This document shows, piece after piece, positions 1-8,541 of a stretch of 12,978 bases of DNA. Made by a program: the position numbers and the translations under genes. The stretch covers positions 1-12,978 of the forward strand of contig JBCCFW010000204.1 in assembly GCA_039029535.1 (NCBI GenBank), written 5' to 3'. Each line of letters starts with the position of its first letter. Position 1 is the first letter of the stretch. The notes beneath the pieces are model-generated. The model ran no database searches, was not told the DNA's origin, and worked only from the letters and a program-made list of their open reading frames with translations. The DNA comes from JBCCFW01 sp039029535 (GTDB lineage: Bacteria > Acidobacteriota > JBCCFW01).

Positions 1-487
1 ACGGCACCAGCGGCCCGGCGTCACCCCAGGGTCTCCCCTCGTCAGCCTCGAGGATCGAGGCGACGCCGGGATGCTGGAGCCGACCGAGGAGCTCGACCTC
101 ACGTCGGAAGCGCAGGAGCAAGCCGGGCGTGGCGTGACCTGGCCGGACGATCTTGATGGCCACGCGGCGCCGTGGCTGAGGCTGCCAAGCGTCGTAGACG
201 ATGCCCATCCCGCCCTGTCCGAGAACACCGACGATCTCGTAGCCGCCGATGCCGTCGGGGATTGGAAGGACGTCGACCGGCGCCTCCACCGCGGCGCGGA
301 GCTGCGCGCCGGGCCAGTGCTGCGTGCCGAGGGTGGGCTCGGAATCGAAGCGAGCGAGCAGCGACTGGACCTTGGCTCGGAGGGCGTCGTCATCGCCGCA
401 GGCCTCGTCGAGGAAGACCTCTCGCTCGGGACCGACGAGTTCGACGGCCTCGGAGAAGATCGCGTGCGCCCGCTGTTCCCGATCCAT
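1..487 (-). CDS. Ser/Thr protein kinase, N-terminal part (cut by window edge)
   Basis: This gene begins with ATG at 487 on the minus strand and stays open to base 1, giving 162 residues with no stop; the rest lies outside the window. Residues 1-50 resemble the helical leader common in these kinases (MDREQRAHAIF start, then VFLDEACGDDDALR). The kinase domain begins near residue 80. The glycine loop LGQGGMGIVY is at 89-98, the ATP-anchoring lysine is K112 in VAIKIV, and an alpha-C glutamate is at about 130-132, followed by LGRLQHPGVASI. The HRD and DFG motifs would lie beyond the edge. The start is 37 nt after the sigma-factor stop on the same strand, so the two genes are probably co-transcribed. 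Such kinases commonly accompany ECF sigma factors, and a role in controlling that sigma factor is inferred. No strong Shine-Dalgarno is visible before the ATG. Confidence 0.9.
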   Translation of the reverse strand, partial: MDREQRAHAIFSEAVELVGPEREVFLDEACGDDDALRAKVQSLLARFDSEPTLGTQHWPGAQLRAAVEAPVDVLPIPDGIGGYEIVGVLGQGGMGIVYDAWQPQPRRRVAIKIVRPGHATPGLLLRFRREVELLGRLQHPGVASILEADEGRPWGDAGPLVP

Positions 488-524
488 GCTCAGGAGTGCC
501 CGGCCGTCGTCACCCCGCTCACGC

Positions 525-1100
525 TCACGATGGGTCCGACTCGAGCGACTCCTCCAGCCAGGCCTTGGCGATGGACCAGTCGCGTCGGACCGACCGGTCG
601 GTGAGCGCTTCCAACTCGGCGATCTCCTCGACGGTGAGCCCACCGAACCAGCGCAGCTCGACGATGCGTGCCTGACGAGGATGGATCTCGGCCAGCCGTT
701 CCAGCGCCTGGTGGACTGCGAGGATCTCGACGTCCCGCGGCTCTGAGCGAGGACCCGACGCTTCGTCGAGGGTCACGCGGTGGGCGTCGCCGCCCCGCTT
801 GTCGGTGCGCCGCGCTCGGGCGTGGTCGACGAGGAGACGACGCATGGCTCGCGCGGCGATGGCGAGGAAGTGCGTCTTGTCGGTGGCCGCCGGCGCGTGC
901 TCCCCGACCAGGCGGAGCCAGGCCTCGTGGACCAGGGCGGTGGGCTGCAGGGTGTGATCCTGCCGCTCGCCTCGGAAGAGAGCCCCGGCGATGCCGCGAA
1001 GCTCGGCGTACACGAGCGGGAGGAGATCCTCGGCCGCCTGGCGGTCGCCGGCCGCGGCCCGCTGGAGGAGGAGAGTCGCCTCGCCGGTCGGTGGAGTCAT
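525..1100 (-). CDS. ECF-family RNA polymerase sigma factor (TIGR02999-like)
   Basis: The protein has 191 aa, the usual ECF size. Region sigma-2 is at about residues 8-98: LLPLVYAELRGIA, then LQPTALVHEAWLRLVG, then HFLAIAARAMRRLLVDHARARR. Region sigma-4 is at about 128-185: LERLAEIHPRQARIVELRWF, then GLTVEEIAELE, then a recognition helix around TDRSVRRDWSIAKAWL. The THFLAIAARAMR and LVDHARAR segments are hallmarks of the ECF subfamily found next to Ser/Thr kinases. There is no anti-sigma gene; a kinase gene follows 37 nt downstream on the same strand, so phosphorylation may replace anti-sigma control. That is known for EcfP/PknT-type systems and is inferred here. The acidic motif usual in sigma region 2.2 is replaced by a Thr-containing stretch (T50, T54). 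The gene is divergent from the FecR-TPR gene across a 195-nt gap. Stop codon is TGA. Confidence 0.93.
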   Translation of the reverse strand: MTPPTGEATLLLQRAAAGDRQAAEDLLPLVYAELRGIAGALFRGERQDHTLQPTALVHEAWLRLVGEHAPAATDKTHFLAIAARAMRRLLVDHARARRTDKRGGDAHRVTLDEASGPRSEPRDVEILAVHQALERLAEIHPRQARIVELRWFGGLTVEEIAELEALTDRSVRRDWSIAKAWLEESLESDPS

Positions 1101-1285
1101 GGCAGGAGTGGAAGTCGTTCCGCCGGAGCCTCACGCGGGGGTCGCGTGTCGGCGGGTGGGTCGGGACCGATGACGTCCAGAGCGTGTTGAGAAATGCCGA
1201 GAGCGTCAAGACGGGAGCCCACCGAGCAGCGTCCCGAAAAGCACCGGCGCTCCGGGGGGCGCGATACCATTGGGTGGGCAGGATC

Positions 1286-1291
1286 AGGAGA
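1286..1291 (+). promoter_or_regulatory. Ribosome binding site of the FecR-TPR-barrel gene
   Basis: AGGAGA lies 4 nt before a GTG at 1296. It decides the start: the open frame extends upstream to an ATG at 1194, but those 34 residues are Arg-rich and would push the signal peptide inward. Confidence 0.7.
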
Positions 1292-1295
1292 CTCC

Positions 1296-4200
1296 GTGAC
1301 CACCACCAACCCCGGCTGGCCCCTGGTCGCCCGGTCGTTGCCAGGGGGCCGCCCGCCCCTCGCGCCGACCCAGCGGCTCCTCGTCCTCACCCTCGTCCTC
1401 ACGGTCGCGGCCCCCTCCTCGCTGCTCGCCGCACCGTCGGCCACTCCTGCTCCCCGCCCTGACGCCGAGGTCGTCAGCGTGGCCGGCAAGGCCTGGCACG
1501 CCCGAGCGGTCTCCTCCGAGGACTGGCTCGCGGCCTCGGTCGGCCTCGGCTTGAACGCTGGGCAGCGGGTCCGCACCGAGGAGCTGAGCACCATGGGCCT
1601 GCTCCTCGCCGACCAGACCCAGCTTCGGCTCGACGCCCTGACCGACCTCGTCATCCGCACCGTCCGCCGCGCCGGCTCGGCCACCAGCTCCTCTCTCCTC
1701 CTCCGGCTCGGCCGAGCCTGGTCGCGCTCGAAGACCAACCCGGACGGACTGCGCGTCGAGACACCCTCAGCCGTCGCCTCCATCCGCGGCACCGAGTGGG
1801 TGCTCTCCGTCGACGAAGCCGGTACCTCCTCGTTGGCGGTGCTCCGTGGCGAGGTCGAGCTGGGCAACCAGCACGGTAGCGTCACCGTGCGAGCCAACGA
1901 GCAGGCCCGCGCCGAGGTCGGCAAGGCGCCGGTGAAGCTCGTGCTCAGCTCCGCGGCCGACCGCGTGCAGTGGGTCACCGCACACGCAGTCGATCCGCTC
2001 CGGCACGTCGGTCTTCACCCGGATCCGTCCGAGCCGTTGGAGCCGCTCGCATCAGGTGCGGCGCTGTCTCTCGACGAGTGGCTCCTGCGTGGGCGCCTGC
2101 TCGCCGACCGCTCGCGTTGGGACGAGGCCGACGCGGCCTTCGCCGCGGTGCTCGCACGTCGCCCGTTCGAGCCGGCGGCCCTGATCGGCCGCGCCTTCGC
2201 CGCGCTGCGCAGCGGTGACGTCGACGCCGCCGCCGGCTTCCTGGATCGCGCCGGCACTCCCCGTGCCTCCCGTGACGAGGAGCTGCTCCGACTGGCCGAG
2301 GTCAGCGTCGCGCTCCTGAGTCAGGACCTCGCCAGCGCCGCGGCGCAGCTCGAGTCGCTCGCCCAGCGTCGGGTCGCTCACCAGCCTGCCGCCTGGCTGC
2401 TGCGCTCCGACCTCGACGTTCAGCGCGGGCGACTGACCGATGCCCTGCGTCGGGTCGAGGAAGGGCTCGTCCGCTTCCCCGACAACGCTCGACTGCACGC
2501 CCAGGCCGCGCGGGTCCTGACGCTCGCAGGTCGTCTCGCCGAGGCCGGCGAGGCCGCGCGTCGGGCCGCCATCGATCCGAGCTCTCTCGATGCCCGACTC
2601 GTCCGCGGCGAGCTCGCCCGGCTCGACGGCGACGCAGCGCGCGCGAAGAGGTCGTTCGAGCAGGCGATCGATCTCAACGACTTCGACGACCGGGGTCATC
2701 ACGGTCTCGGCCGCGTGCAGGCCGAGCGCGAGGAGGTCGTTCCGGGGCTCGCGAACCTGCGTCGGGCCATCGAGCTGAACCCGGATGCACCCGGCACCTG
2801 GGGAGAGCTGGGCACCTTGCTCACCCTCGCCAACGAGATCGAGCAGGCCGAGGACGCCTTCGCCCAGGCTCTCGAGCGCACGCCCGACGATTACGTCGCG
2901 CTCACCGGCCGTGGCCTGCTCAAGCTCAAGCAGGGCGAGCACGAGTCGGCCCTCGAGGATCTCCTCAAGGCCAGCTTGCTCGAGCCCCGCTACGCCCGCG
3001 CTCACGTTCACGCGGCGGTCGCGCGCTATCAAGCCGAGGACTTCGCGGAGGCGCTCAAGGAGCTGCGCATCGCGAGCGAGATCGACGACAAGGACCCCCT
3101 GCCCCACTTCATGGCCGCGATGATGCACGTCGACCTCTTCGAGCCCTACCGGGCCATCGAGGAGGGGCGCGTCGCGCTGCAGAAGATGCCGAACCTCAAG
3201 TCACTCAACCAGCTCCTCTCCGATCAGCGGGGCTCGGCCAACATCGGCAACGCCTTCGGCTTCTTCGGGCTCGAGGCCTGGGCGCAGCATCACGCGCAGG
3301 AGTCCTACTCGCCACACTGGGCCGGCAGTCACTTCTTCCTCGCCGAACGCTACGAGGGCGAGGTGCTCCAGGCTTCCGAGCTCTTCCAGGGCCTCGTCAC
3401 CGACCCGACCTCGTTCGGCGCGAGCCAGCGTTACCAAGACCTGACCGAGCGACCCGGTCATCACGGACGGCTCGGGCTGCAAGGCAGCCGTGACGACGAG
3501 TTGTCCACCGGCGGGCCGCGTCTCGTCTTCAACGGGCTCGCCGGTCGCGAGGTGCCGACCGCGTGGTTCGCCGAGCTCCAACACGACCGGCTCTCTCCCA
3601 GGGACCGCTTCATCGATGGCGACGCCGACACCGCGACCCTCGCGCTCGGCATCGAGCCGACCCACGCGGTCGGCCTCTTCGTGCTCGCGAGCGGCAACCG
3701 CCTCGAGTACGACTGGGGCGCCGAGCGCGAAGAGCTCCCGGGCAACCGGCTGCGCGTGGCCATGACCGGTCGCAGCCGCGATCGCACCGACCGCATCGAG
3801 CTCGGCCTGCGGGTCGCGCTGTCGGCGGCGTCGCAGCTCTGGTTCCGCCACGGTGGTGAGAGCCAGCGCATCGACGGCCCCCTGACGCTGCCCGACGACC
3901 CCATGCTCGGCACGACCTTCGCCGGTGACGGCAGCAGCACCCTGCGTGACACGAACGAGTCGACGGCCCTGCGTCACGGCGTCGTGTTCCGCGATCGCCA
4001 CGAGCTGGCCTGGGGTCTCGAGCGAGGGACGAGCCGCCTCAGCAGCGTGCTCGCCCTACCCGCGCTCGGCGTCGACGAGAACCTGATCCTCACCGCGCTG
4101 GAGGAGGCCGAGTCCCGCGTCGCCTTCCTCTCCGGTCGCGTGCGCCCCAGCGCCGGCTGGCTCTTCCAGGCCGACCTCTGGCTCACCGACTACGAGCAAC

Positions 4201-5063
4201 ACGACGCGACCCAGCGCTGCTTCCCCGCGGGGAGCTGCGATCCGTCGATCACCGAGGACGTCGACTTCGATCGGCTCAGTCCTCGCATCGGGCTCGCCGC
4301 CGATCTCGGTGAGCACGCGTTGCTGCGCCTGGCCTGGCAGGACTGGGTCCGTCCGGTCACGCCGGTCACGCTCGGTCCGGTCGCCACCGCGGGGATCCCG
4401 CTCGAGGACCGCTTCGCACGTCAGGGCGGCCGCACCAAGCGAGCCCGCGCGCAGCTCGAGTGGGAACCCAGTCCGCGGCTCTTCGGCGCGCTCTTCGTCG
4501 AGCACGTGACCATCGAGAACCTGGACGTCGAGCGGCGCGGGACCTTCCCCACGCCCTCGACCGTCGCCGAGGACCTCGAGCGACTCCGCAACCGCGTCCT
4601 CATCAACCTCGCCAACGAGGACTTGCTCGAGGACGTGTCGCGCTTCTCGACCGGTCGTGTCGAGGCGGCGGGCTTCACGGTGGAGGCCCTCCTCGACGAG
4701 CGCTGGTCGGCCTGGCTGCGCTACGTCCGCACTCGCACCGAGAACACCGACTTCGAGCCCGACTCCAACGGCGACGTCACGGCCGGCAACGAGCTGCCCT
4801 ACCTGCCGCGGCACCTGGCCGCGCTCGGGGTGACCTGGGTGAGCCCCGAGCCCCGACTCCAGCTCGCTGCCCGGGCGACCTACCGGAGCGCCCGCTTCGA
4901 GGACGATCGCAACCTCGTCGCGCGGGACGCCGGCTGGGCGGTCGACCTGAACCTGTTCTGGGAGTCGCGGGACAAGCGCTGGTTCCTCAACGCGCTCATC
5001 CGCGAGCTGCTCAACGACGACGCCTCCACGCGTTACGCTCTGGAGCTGGCCTACCGCTATTGA
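1296..5063 (+). CDS. Secreted FecR-domain / TPR / outer-membrane beta-barrel protein
   Basis: About 1255 aa starting at GTG 1296. A signal peptide occupies residues 1-49 (hydrophobic core LLVLTLVLTVAAP, likely cleavage after SSLLAAPSA). A FecR-type domain spans about 58-210, with the typical VETPSAVASIRGTEWVLSV segment at 154-172. TPR units fill about 260-635, for example ELNPDAPGTWGELGTLLTLA. A linker follows (NIGNAFGFFGLEAWAQHHAQ, then SHFFLAERYEGE). From about 725 to the end, alternating amphipathic strands with many aromatic and acidic residues end in ALELAYRY with a terminal aromatic, as expected for an outer-membrane beta-barrel. The order periplasmic FecR, TPR superhelix, barrel resembles TPR-porins such as PgaA or BcsC in general plan. 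I see no TonB box or plug. A role as an outer-membrane channel or sensor is inferred; the substrate is unknown. The kinase gene follows after 29 nt. Stop codon is TGA. Confidence 0.85.
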   Translation: MTTTNPGWPLVARSLPGGRPPLAPTQRLLVLTLVLTVAAPSSLLAAPSATPAPRPDAEVVSVAGKAWHARAVSSEDWLAASVGLGLNAGQRVRTEELSTMGLLLADQTQLRLDALTDLVIRTVRRAGSATSSSLLLRLGRAWSRSKTNPDGLRVETPSAVASIRGTEWVLSVDEAGTSSLAVLRGEVELGNQHGSVTVRANEQARAEVGKAPVKLVLSSAADRVQWVTAHAVDPLRHVGLHPDPSEPLEPLASGAALSLDEWLLRGRLLADRSRWDEADAAFAAVLARRPFEPAALIGRAFAALRSGDVDAAAGFLDRAGTPRASRDEELLRLAEVSVALLSQDLASAAAQLESLAQRRVAHQPAAWLLRSDLDVQRGRLTDALRRVEEGLVRFPDNARLHAQAARVLTLAGRLAEAGEAARRAAIDPSSLDARLVRGELARLDGDAARAKRSFEQAIDLNDFDDRGHHGLGRVQAEREEVVPGLANLRRAIELNPDAPGTWGELGTLLTLANEIEQAEDAFAQALERTPDDYVALTGRGLLKLKQGEHESALEDLLKASLLEPRYARAHVHAAVARYQAEDFAEALKELRIASEIDDKDPLPHFMAAMMHVDLFEPYRAIEEGRVALQKMPNLKSLNQLLSDQRGSANIGNAFGFFGLEAWAQHHAQESYSPHWAGSHFFLAERYEGEVLQASELFQGLVTDPTSFGASQRYQDLTERPGHHGRLGLQGSRDDELSTGGPRLVFNGLAGREVPTAWFAELQHDRLSPRDRFIDGDADTATLALGIEPTHAVGLFVLASGNRLEYDWGAEREELPGNRLRVAMTGRSRDRTDRIELGLRVALSAASQLWFRHGGESQRIDGPLTLPDDPMLGTTFAGDGSSTLRDTNESTALRHGVVFRDRHELAWGLERGTSRLSSVLALPALGVDENLILTALEEAESRVAFLSGRVRPSAGWLFQADLWLTDYEQHDATQRCFPAGSCDPSITEDVDFDRLSPRIGLAADLGEHALLRLAWQDWVRPVTPVTLGPVATAGIPLEDRFARQGGRTKRARAQLEWEPSPRLFGALFVEHVTIENLDVERRGTFPTPSTVAEDLERLRNRVLINLANEDLLEDVSRFSTGRVEAAGFTVEALLDERWSAWLRYVRTRTENTDFEPDSNGDVTAGNELPYLPRHLAALGVTWVSPEPRLQLAARATYRSARFEDDRNLVARDAGWAVDLNLFWESRDKRWFLNALIRELLNDDASTRYALELAYRY

Positions 5064-5092
5064 ACCGGCCCTCGGCCGCCGAATCGAGCGAC

Positions 5093-8000
5093 ATGGACGT
5101 GGACGAGACCAAGCCCCCCGACGAGGACGCCACGCCGGTCGACCGCACCGACGCGGACGCCACCGTCCCCCGCGCGGGGAAGCATCGTCGCGGGATCGAG
5201 CCCGAACCGGAGCTCGGTGACGACGAGGCGACCATCCTCGAACAGACCGTCACCTCCATGAACGACGTTGCCGAGGACGAGCGCCCCACCGTCCTCACCG
5301 AGGTCGACTCGTCCGACGACGGGCGCCCCACCCAGGACACGAAGCCACGGCACTTCGCTCAGACGGCCGACTCCGGCGGCAGCCGTCGAGCGTCCTCGGG
5401 CAGCGGGAGCTCCGGCAGCGACGAGACGCCGACGGTCCTCACCGACGAGCAGCACTTCGCCGAGACCGACCGACCGATCTCGGACGAGGACGATCGTCCG
5501 ACCGAGCTCACCGGCCCCCGCCGCATCCGCGCGACCGACGGCACGGTGCCGCGTCAGGCCCCCGGTACCGACCCGGTCCCCGACATCCCCGGCTTCGAGA
5601 TCGTGGCCAAGCTCGGCGAGGGTGGGATGGGCACGGTGTACGAGGCCGAGCAGCTCGAGCCACGGCGGTCGGTGGCGCTCAAGGTCATCCGACCGGGCGT
5701 GGCCTCCGCCGAGGCGCTGCGTCGCTTCGAGCACGAGACCCGCTTCCTCGCTCGACTGCACCATCCCGGCATCGCCCAGGTGTACGCGGCCGGCACGGCC
5801 GACACGCAGCGAGGCTCCCATCCCTACTTCGCGATGGAGCTCATCCGCGGACGGGACCTGCGTCGTCACGTTCACCGGGAAGAGCTCGACTACGAGGAAC
5901 GGCTGGAGCTCCTCGCCCGGGTCTGCGACGCGGTCCATCACGCGCATCAGAAGGCCATCATCCACCGCGACCTCAAGCCCGACAACATCCTCGTCGACGA
6001 CAACGGGCAGCCGAAGATCCTCGACTTCGGCGTCGCCAAGGCGACCGACGTGGACGTCGCCAACGCGACCATGGCGACCTCGACGGGGCAGATCATCGGC
6101 ACCGTGCCGTACATGTCGCCCGAGCAGGTCATGGGCGACCTCGACCGCCTCGACACGCGCAGCGACGTCTACGCCCTCGGCATCATCCTGTTCGAGTTGC
6201 TCGCCGGGCATCGGCCCCTGGATCTCCGCGGCAAGTCCCTGCCGCAGATGGCCCAGCTCATCCGCGAGCAGGAGGCACCCCTCCTCGGCACGGTCGACGA
6301 CGCCTACCGCGGCGACGTCGAGACCATCGTGGCCAAGTGTCTCGAGAAGGACGTCGAGCGTCGCTACGCCTCCACCGCCGAGCTGGCCGCCGACCTCCGT
6401 CGTCACCTGGCCGACGAGCCCATCGCCGCGCGCCCGGCCAGCATCGGCTATCAATTGCAGAAGATGGCGCGGAAGAACCGCGTCCTCGTGCTCGGGATCG
6501 CGGCGACCTTCCTCTCCCTGACCCTGGGCGTCATCGGGACGACCTGGCAGATGATGCGGGCCAACCGCGCCCGTGCGCAGGCCGAGCAGGAGCGGCAGGA
6601 AGCCGTCCGCCAGGCGAACATCGCCCGAGCGGTGAACGAGTTCCTCAACGACGACCTGCTCATGGCGGTCGCGCCGGAGAACACCACGAACCGCGAGATC
6701 ACGGTACGAGAGGCGCTCGACGCGGCGTCGGAGCGCATCGACGGCCGCTTCCCCGAAGAGCCCCTGGTGGAGGCCTCGGTCCGGCACGCCATCGGTCGGA
6801 CCTACATGAGCCTCGGCCGGCTCGACGACGCTCGGCGTCAGCTCGACGACGCGGTGGAGCTCGGTCGCGAGGGAGCCGGCGCCGACAACGCCGACACGCT
6901 CCGCTTCCAGAACAGCCAGGCCGTCTTGCTCTCGGAGCAGGGCCGACACGCCGAGGCCGAACCACTGCTCGTCGAGATCCTCGAGACTCAGCGAAGCACG
7001 CTCGGCGACACGCACCGCGACACGCTGGCGGTCGCCAACAACCTGGCGCTCGTGCTTCAGGAGCAAGGTCGACATGCGGAGGCCGAACCCTTGCTCGCCG
7101 AAGTCCTGGGAGGCCTGCGAGAGACCCGAGGACCCGAGCACCAAGACACCGTGACGGCCCTGGTCAACCTCGGGCTCGTGCAGCTCGCGAGCGGGCACTT
7201 CGACGAGGCCGAGCCGTCGCTGGTCGAAGCGCACGCGATCAACCAGCGCCTCCTCGGCGAGGAGCATCCGCGAACCTTGGCAGCCGCCGGCAACGTCGCC
7301 GTGCTCCGTGCGGGTCAGGGCCGCCTGGACGAAGCGGCCGGCCTGCACCGCGGCACGCTCGAGCTACGTCGCCGCGTGCTCGGCAACGACCATCCCGACA
7401 CCCTGTCGTCGCTGACCCACCTGGCGGACGTGCGTCGCCGGCAGGTTCGTCATGAGGAGTCCGAGACACTTCTCCTGGAAGCCCTGGGCACCGGCCTGCC
7501 GACTCATGGCGAGGATCACCCGAGCACCCTCTTCGCCCTGGGCGCGCTGGCAGACCTCTACTTCGAGCTCGGCCGCTTCGAAGAGGCCGAGGTGGTGCTC
7601 GAGCAGTTGGTGAGCTCCCGACGACGGGTCGACGGCGAGAGCGTGGAGCTCGCGGACGCGCTGGGGCGGCTCGGTCGCCTCCGGGGAGACCTGGGCCAGC
7701 TGGAGCGGGCGCTGGCTGCGGCCTCCGAGGCGCTCGCGCTGCGTCGGCGTCTCCTCTCCGACGAGCATCCGGACACGCTGAGCTCCCGCGTGCAGGTCGG
7801 CGATCTCCTGCGGCGAGCGGGTCGGATTCCAGAAGCCGAGTCCTCGTTGCGCGAGACTCTCGGTACCACCCGTCGGGTGCTCGGTGGTGACCACCCGACG
7901 ACGCTGGCCTGCCTCAACGACCTCGCGCTGCTGCTCGATGAGAACGGACGGCCCGGGGAAGCCGAGCCCCTCTATCGCGAGGCCGTCGAGCTCAACCGCA

Positions 8001-8377
8001 GCCTGCGCGGGGGCGAGCACCGGGAGACGCGCATCGCCCTCCACAACCTCGCCACCCTGCTGCGCTCGCAGGAGCGCTGTGACGAAGCGGTCGCGCTCGA
8101 GACCGAAGCCCGCGCCGGATGGACCGAGGCGACGACGGCGGCCGAACGCTCACTGCTGGGCTCCATCGCGTACACGCGCGGCGCCTGCCTGCTCTCGCTG
8201 GGCCGACCCGACGAGGCCGAGCCCGACCTCCGCTCCGGCTTCGAGCTGCTGAGCGCGGCGGGCGCGGGTCCGGAGTCGCTCGCTCACGTCGTCGACAAGC
8301 TCGTCCGCCTGCATGAGGACCGGGGTGAGACGGCCGAGGCGTCGGCGTGGCGCGAACGACTCGACGACGAGCGCTGA
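5093..8377 (+). CDS. Transmembrane Ser/Thr protein kinase with C-terminal kinesin-light-chain-like TPR array
   Basis: 1094 aa starting at ATG 5093; the longer open frame from 4460 only shadows the barrel gene. Residues 1-160 are acidic, disordered and Thr-rich, with repeated PTxLT-like motifs. The kinase domain is at about 167-440: glycine loop LGEGGMGTVY at 174-183, K197 in VALKVI, catalytic HRDLKPDN at 291-298, DFG at 311-313, and SPE at 342-344. All catalytic residues are present, so it should be active. A transmembrane helix is at about 464-485 (VLVLGIAATFLSLTLGVIG), followed by a coiled-coil-like Ala/Arg/Glu stretch and the VNEFLNDDLLMAVAPEN segment typical of this kinase class. About 12 TPRs of roughly 42 residues follow to the C-terminus, with LG..HP.TL signatures; they should lie outside the cytoplasm. 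The gene is 29 nt after the barrel gene, so the two are probably an operon and the TPRs may contact that protein (inference). Stop codon is TGA. Confidence 0.93.
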   Translation: MDVDETKPPDEDATPVDRTDADATVPRAGKHRRGIEPEPELGDDEATILEQTVTSMNDVAEDERPTVLTEVDSSDDGRPTQDTKPRHFAQTADSGGSRRASSGSGSSGSDETPTVLTDEQHFAETDRPISDEDDRPTELTGPRRIRATDGTVPRQAPGTDPVPDIPGFEIVAKLGEGGMGTVYEAEQLEPRRSVALKVIRPGVASAEALRRFEHETRFLARLHHPGIAQVYAAGTADTQRGSHPYFAMELIRGRDLRRHVHREELDYEERLELLARVCDAVHHAHQKAIIHRDLKPDNILVDDNGQPKILDFGVAKATDVDVANATMATSTGQIIGTVPYMSPEQVMGDLDRLDTRSDVYALGIILFELLAGHRPLDLRGKSLPQMAQLIREQEAPLLGTVDDAYRGDVETIVAKCLEKDVERRYASTAELAADLRRHLADEPIAARPASIGYQLQKMARKNRVLVLGIAATFLSLTLGVIGTTWQMMRANRARAQAEQERQEAVRQANIARAVNEFLNDDLLMAVAPENTTNREITVREALDAASERIDGRFPEEPLVEASVRHAIGRTYMSLGRLDDARRQLDDAVELGREGAGADNADTLRFQNSQAVLLSEQGRHAEAEPLLVEILETQRSTLGDTHRDTLAVANNLALVLQEQGRHAEAEPLLAEVLGGLRETRGPEHQDTVTALVNLGLVQLASGHFDEAEPSLVEAHAINQRLLGEEHPRTLAAAGNVAVLRAGQGRLDEAAGLHRGTLELRRRVLGNDHPDTLSSLTHLADVRRRQVRHEESETLLLEALGTGLPTHGEDHPSTLFALGALADLYFELGRFEEAEVVLEQLVSSRRRVDGESVELADALGRLGRLRGDLGQLERALAAASEALALRRRLLSDEHPDTLSSRVQVGDLLRRAGRIPEAESSLRETLGTTRRVLGGDHPTTLACLNDLALLLDENGRPGEAEPLYREAVELNRSLRGGEHRETRIALHNLATLLRSQERCDEAVALETEARAGWTEATTAAERSLLGSIAYTRGACLLSLGRPDEAEPDLRSGFELLSAAGAGPESLAHVVDKLVRLHEDRGETAEASAWRERLDDER

Positions 8378-8420
8378 GGCCCCCCAGGCGATCCAGGCTC
8401 CGAGAAGAGCCGCCCACGAG

Positions 8421-8449
8421 GTGTCACGCCGAGTCGCGAGGGCTACACT
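8421..8449 (+). promoter_or_regulatory. Probable sigma-70-type promoter of the tRNA pair
   Basis: A -35-like GTGTCA (8421-8426, four of six matches to TTGACA) is separated by 17 nt from a -10-like TACACT (8444-8449). Transcription would begin near 8456, exactly where the extended tRNA helix starts. This was predicted by eye only. Confidence 0.5.
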
Positions 8450-8455
8450 CCCCTC

Positions 8456-8541
8456 GCCGAGACGGGTCGTAGCGCAGTGGTCGTCGCGCCTCCTTGCCAG
8501 GGAGGAGGACGTCGGTTCGACTCCGACCGATCCGTCTCGGC
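8456..8541 (+). repeat. 14-bp inverted repeat enclosing tRNA-Gly
   Basis: Bases 8456-8469 are complementary to 8528-8541 over 14 bp with a single G-T wobble (8466/8531). Seven base pairs are the normal acceptor stem; the other seven join the predicted 5' leader to the 3' trailer. Stacked on the 5-bp T stem, this would make a 19-bp coaxial helix. It has no T-run, so it does not look like a terminator. Confidence 0.85.
8463..8535 (+). tRNA. tRNA-Gly (anticodon GCC) with extended acceptor helix
   Basis: A complete cloverleaf can be folded. The acceptor strand 8463-8469 pairs with 8528-8534, U8 A9 are at 8470-8471, and the D stem is GCGC/CGC with G18 G19. The anticodon stem CCTCC/GGAGG (8489-8493/8501-8505) holds loop TTGCCAG with anticodon GCC at 8496-8498. 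A 5-nt variable loop and T stem GTCGG/CCGAC with loop TTCGACT follow. The base after the 7-bp stem is T (discriminator U73, as in bacterial tRNA-Gly). CCA is not encoded. Oddly, base 1 is C rather than G, and pairing continues outward for seven more base pairs (see the separate repeat entry), so the true 5' end is uncertain. The arms match the next tRNA closely. Confidence 0.85.

Noticed and set aside
1187..1212. TTGACG-like -35 element on the minus strand for the sigma gene
   Set aside because: No acceptable -10 element lies at the right distance.
1194..1295. N-terminal extension of the FecR protein
   Set aside because: A strong ribosome site precedes the GTG at 1296, and the signal peptide fits that start.
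4460..5092. N-terminal extension of the membrane kinase
   Set aside because: It overlaps the barrel C-terminus in another frame and is Arg-rich; the ATG at 5093 gives a sensible start.
5057..7348. 763-aa minus-strand open frame
   Set aside because: Antisense of the kinase; it shows no domain motifs and has low-complexity Val/Gly/Arg composition.
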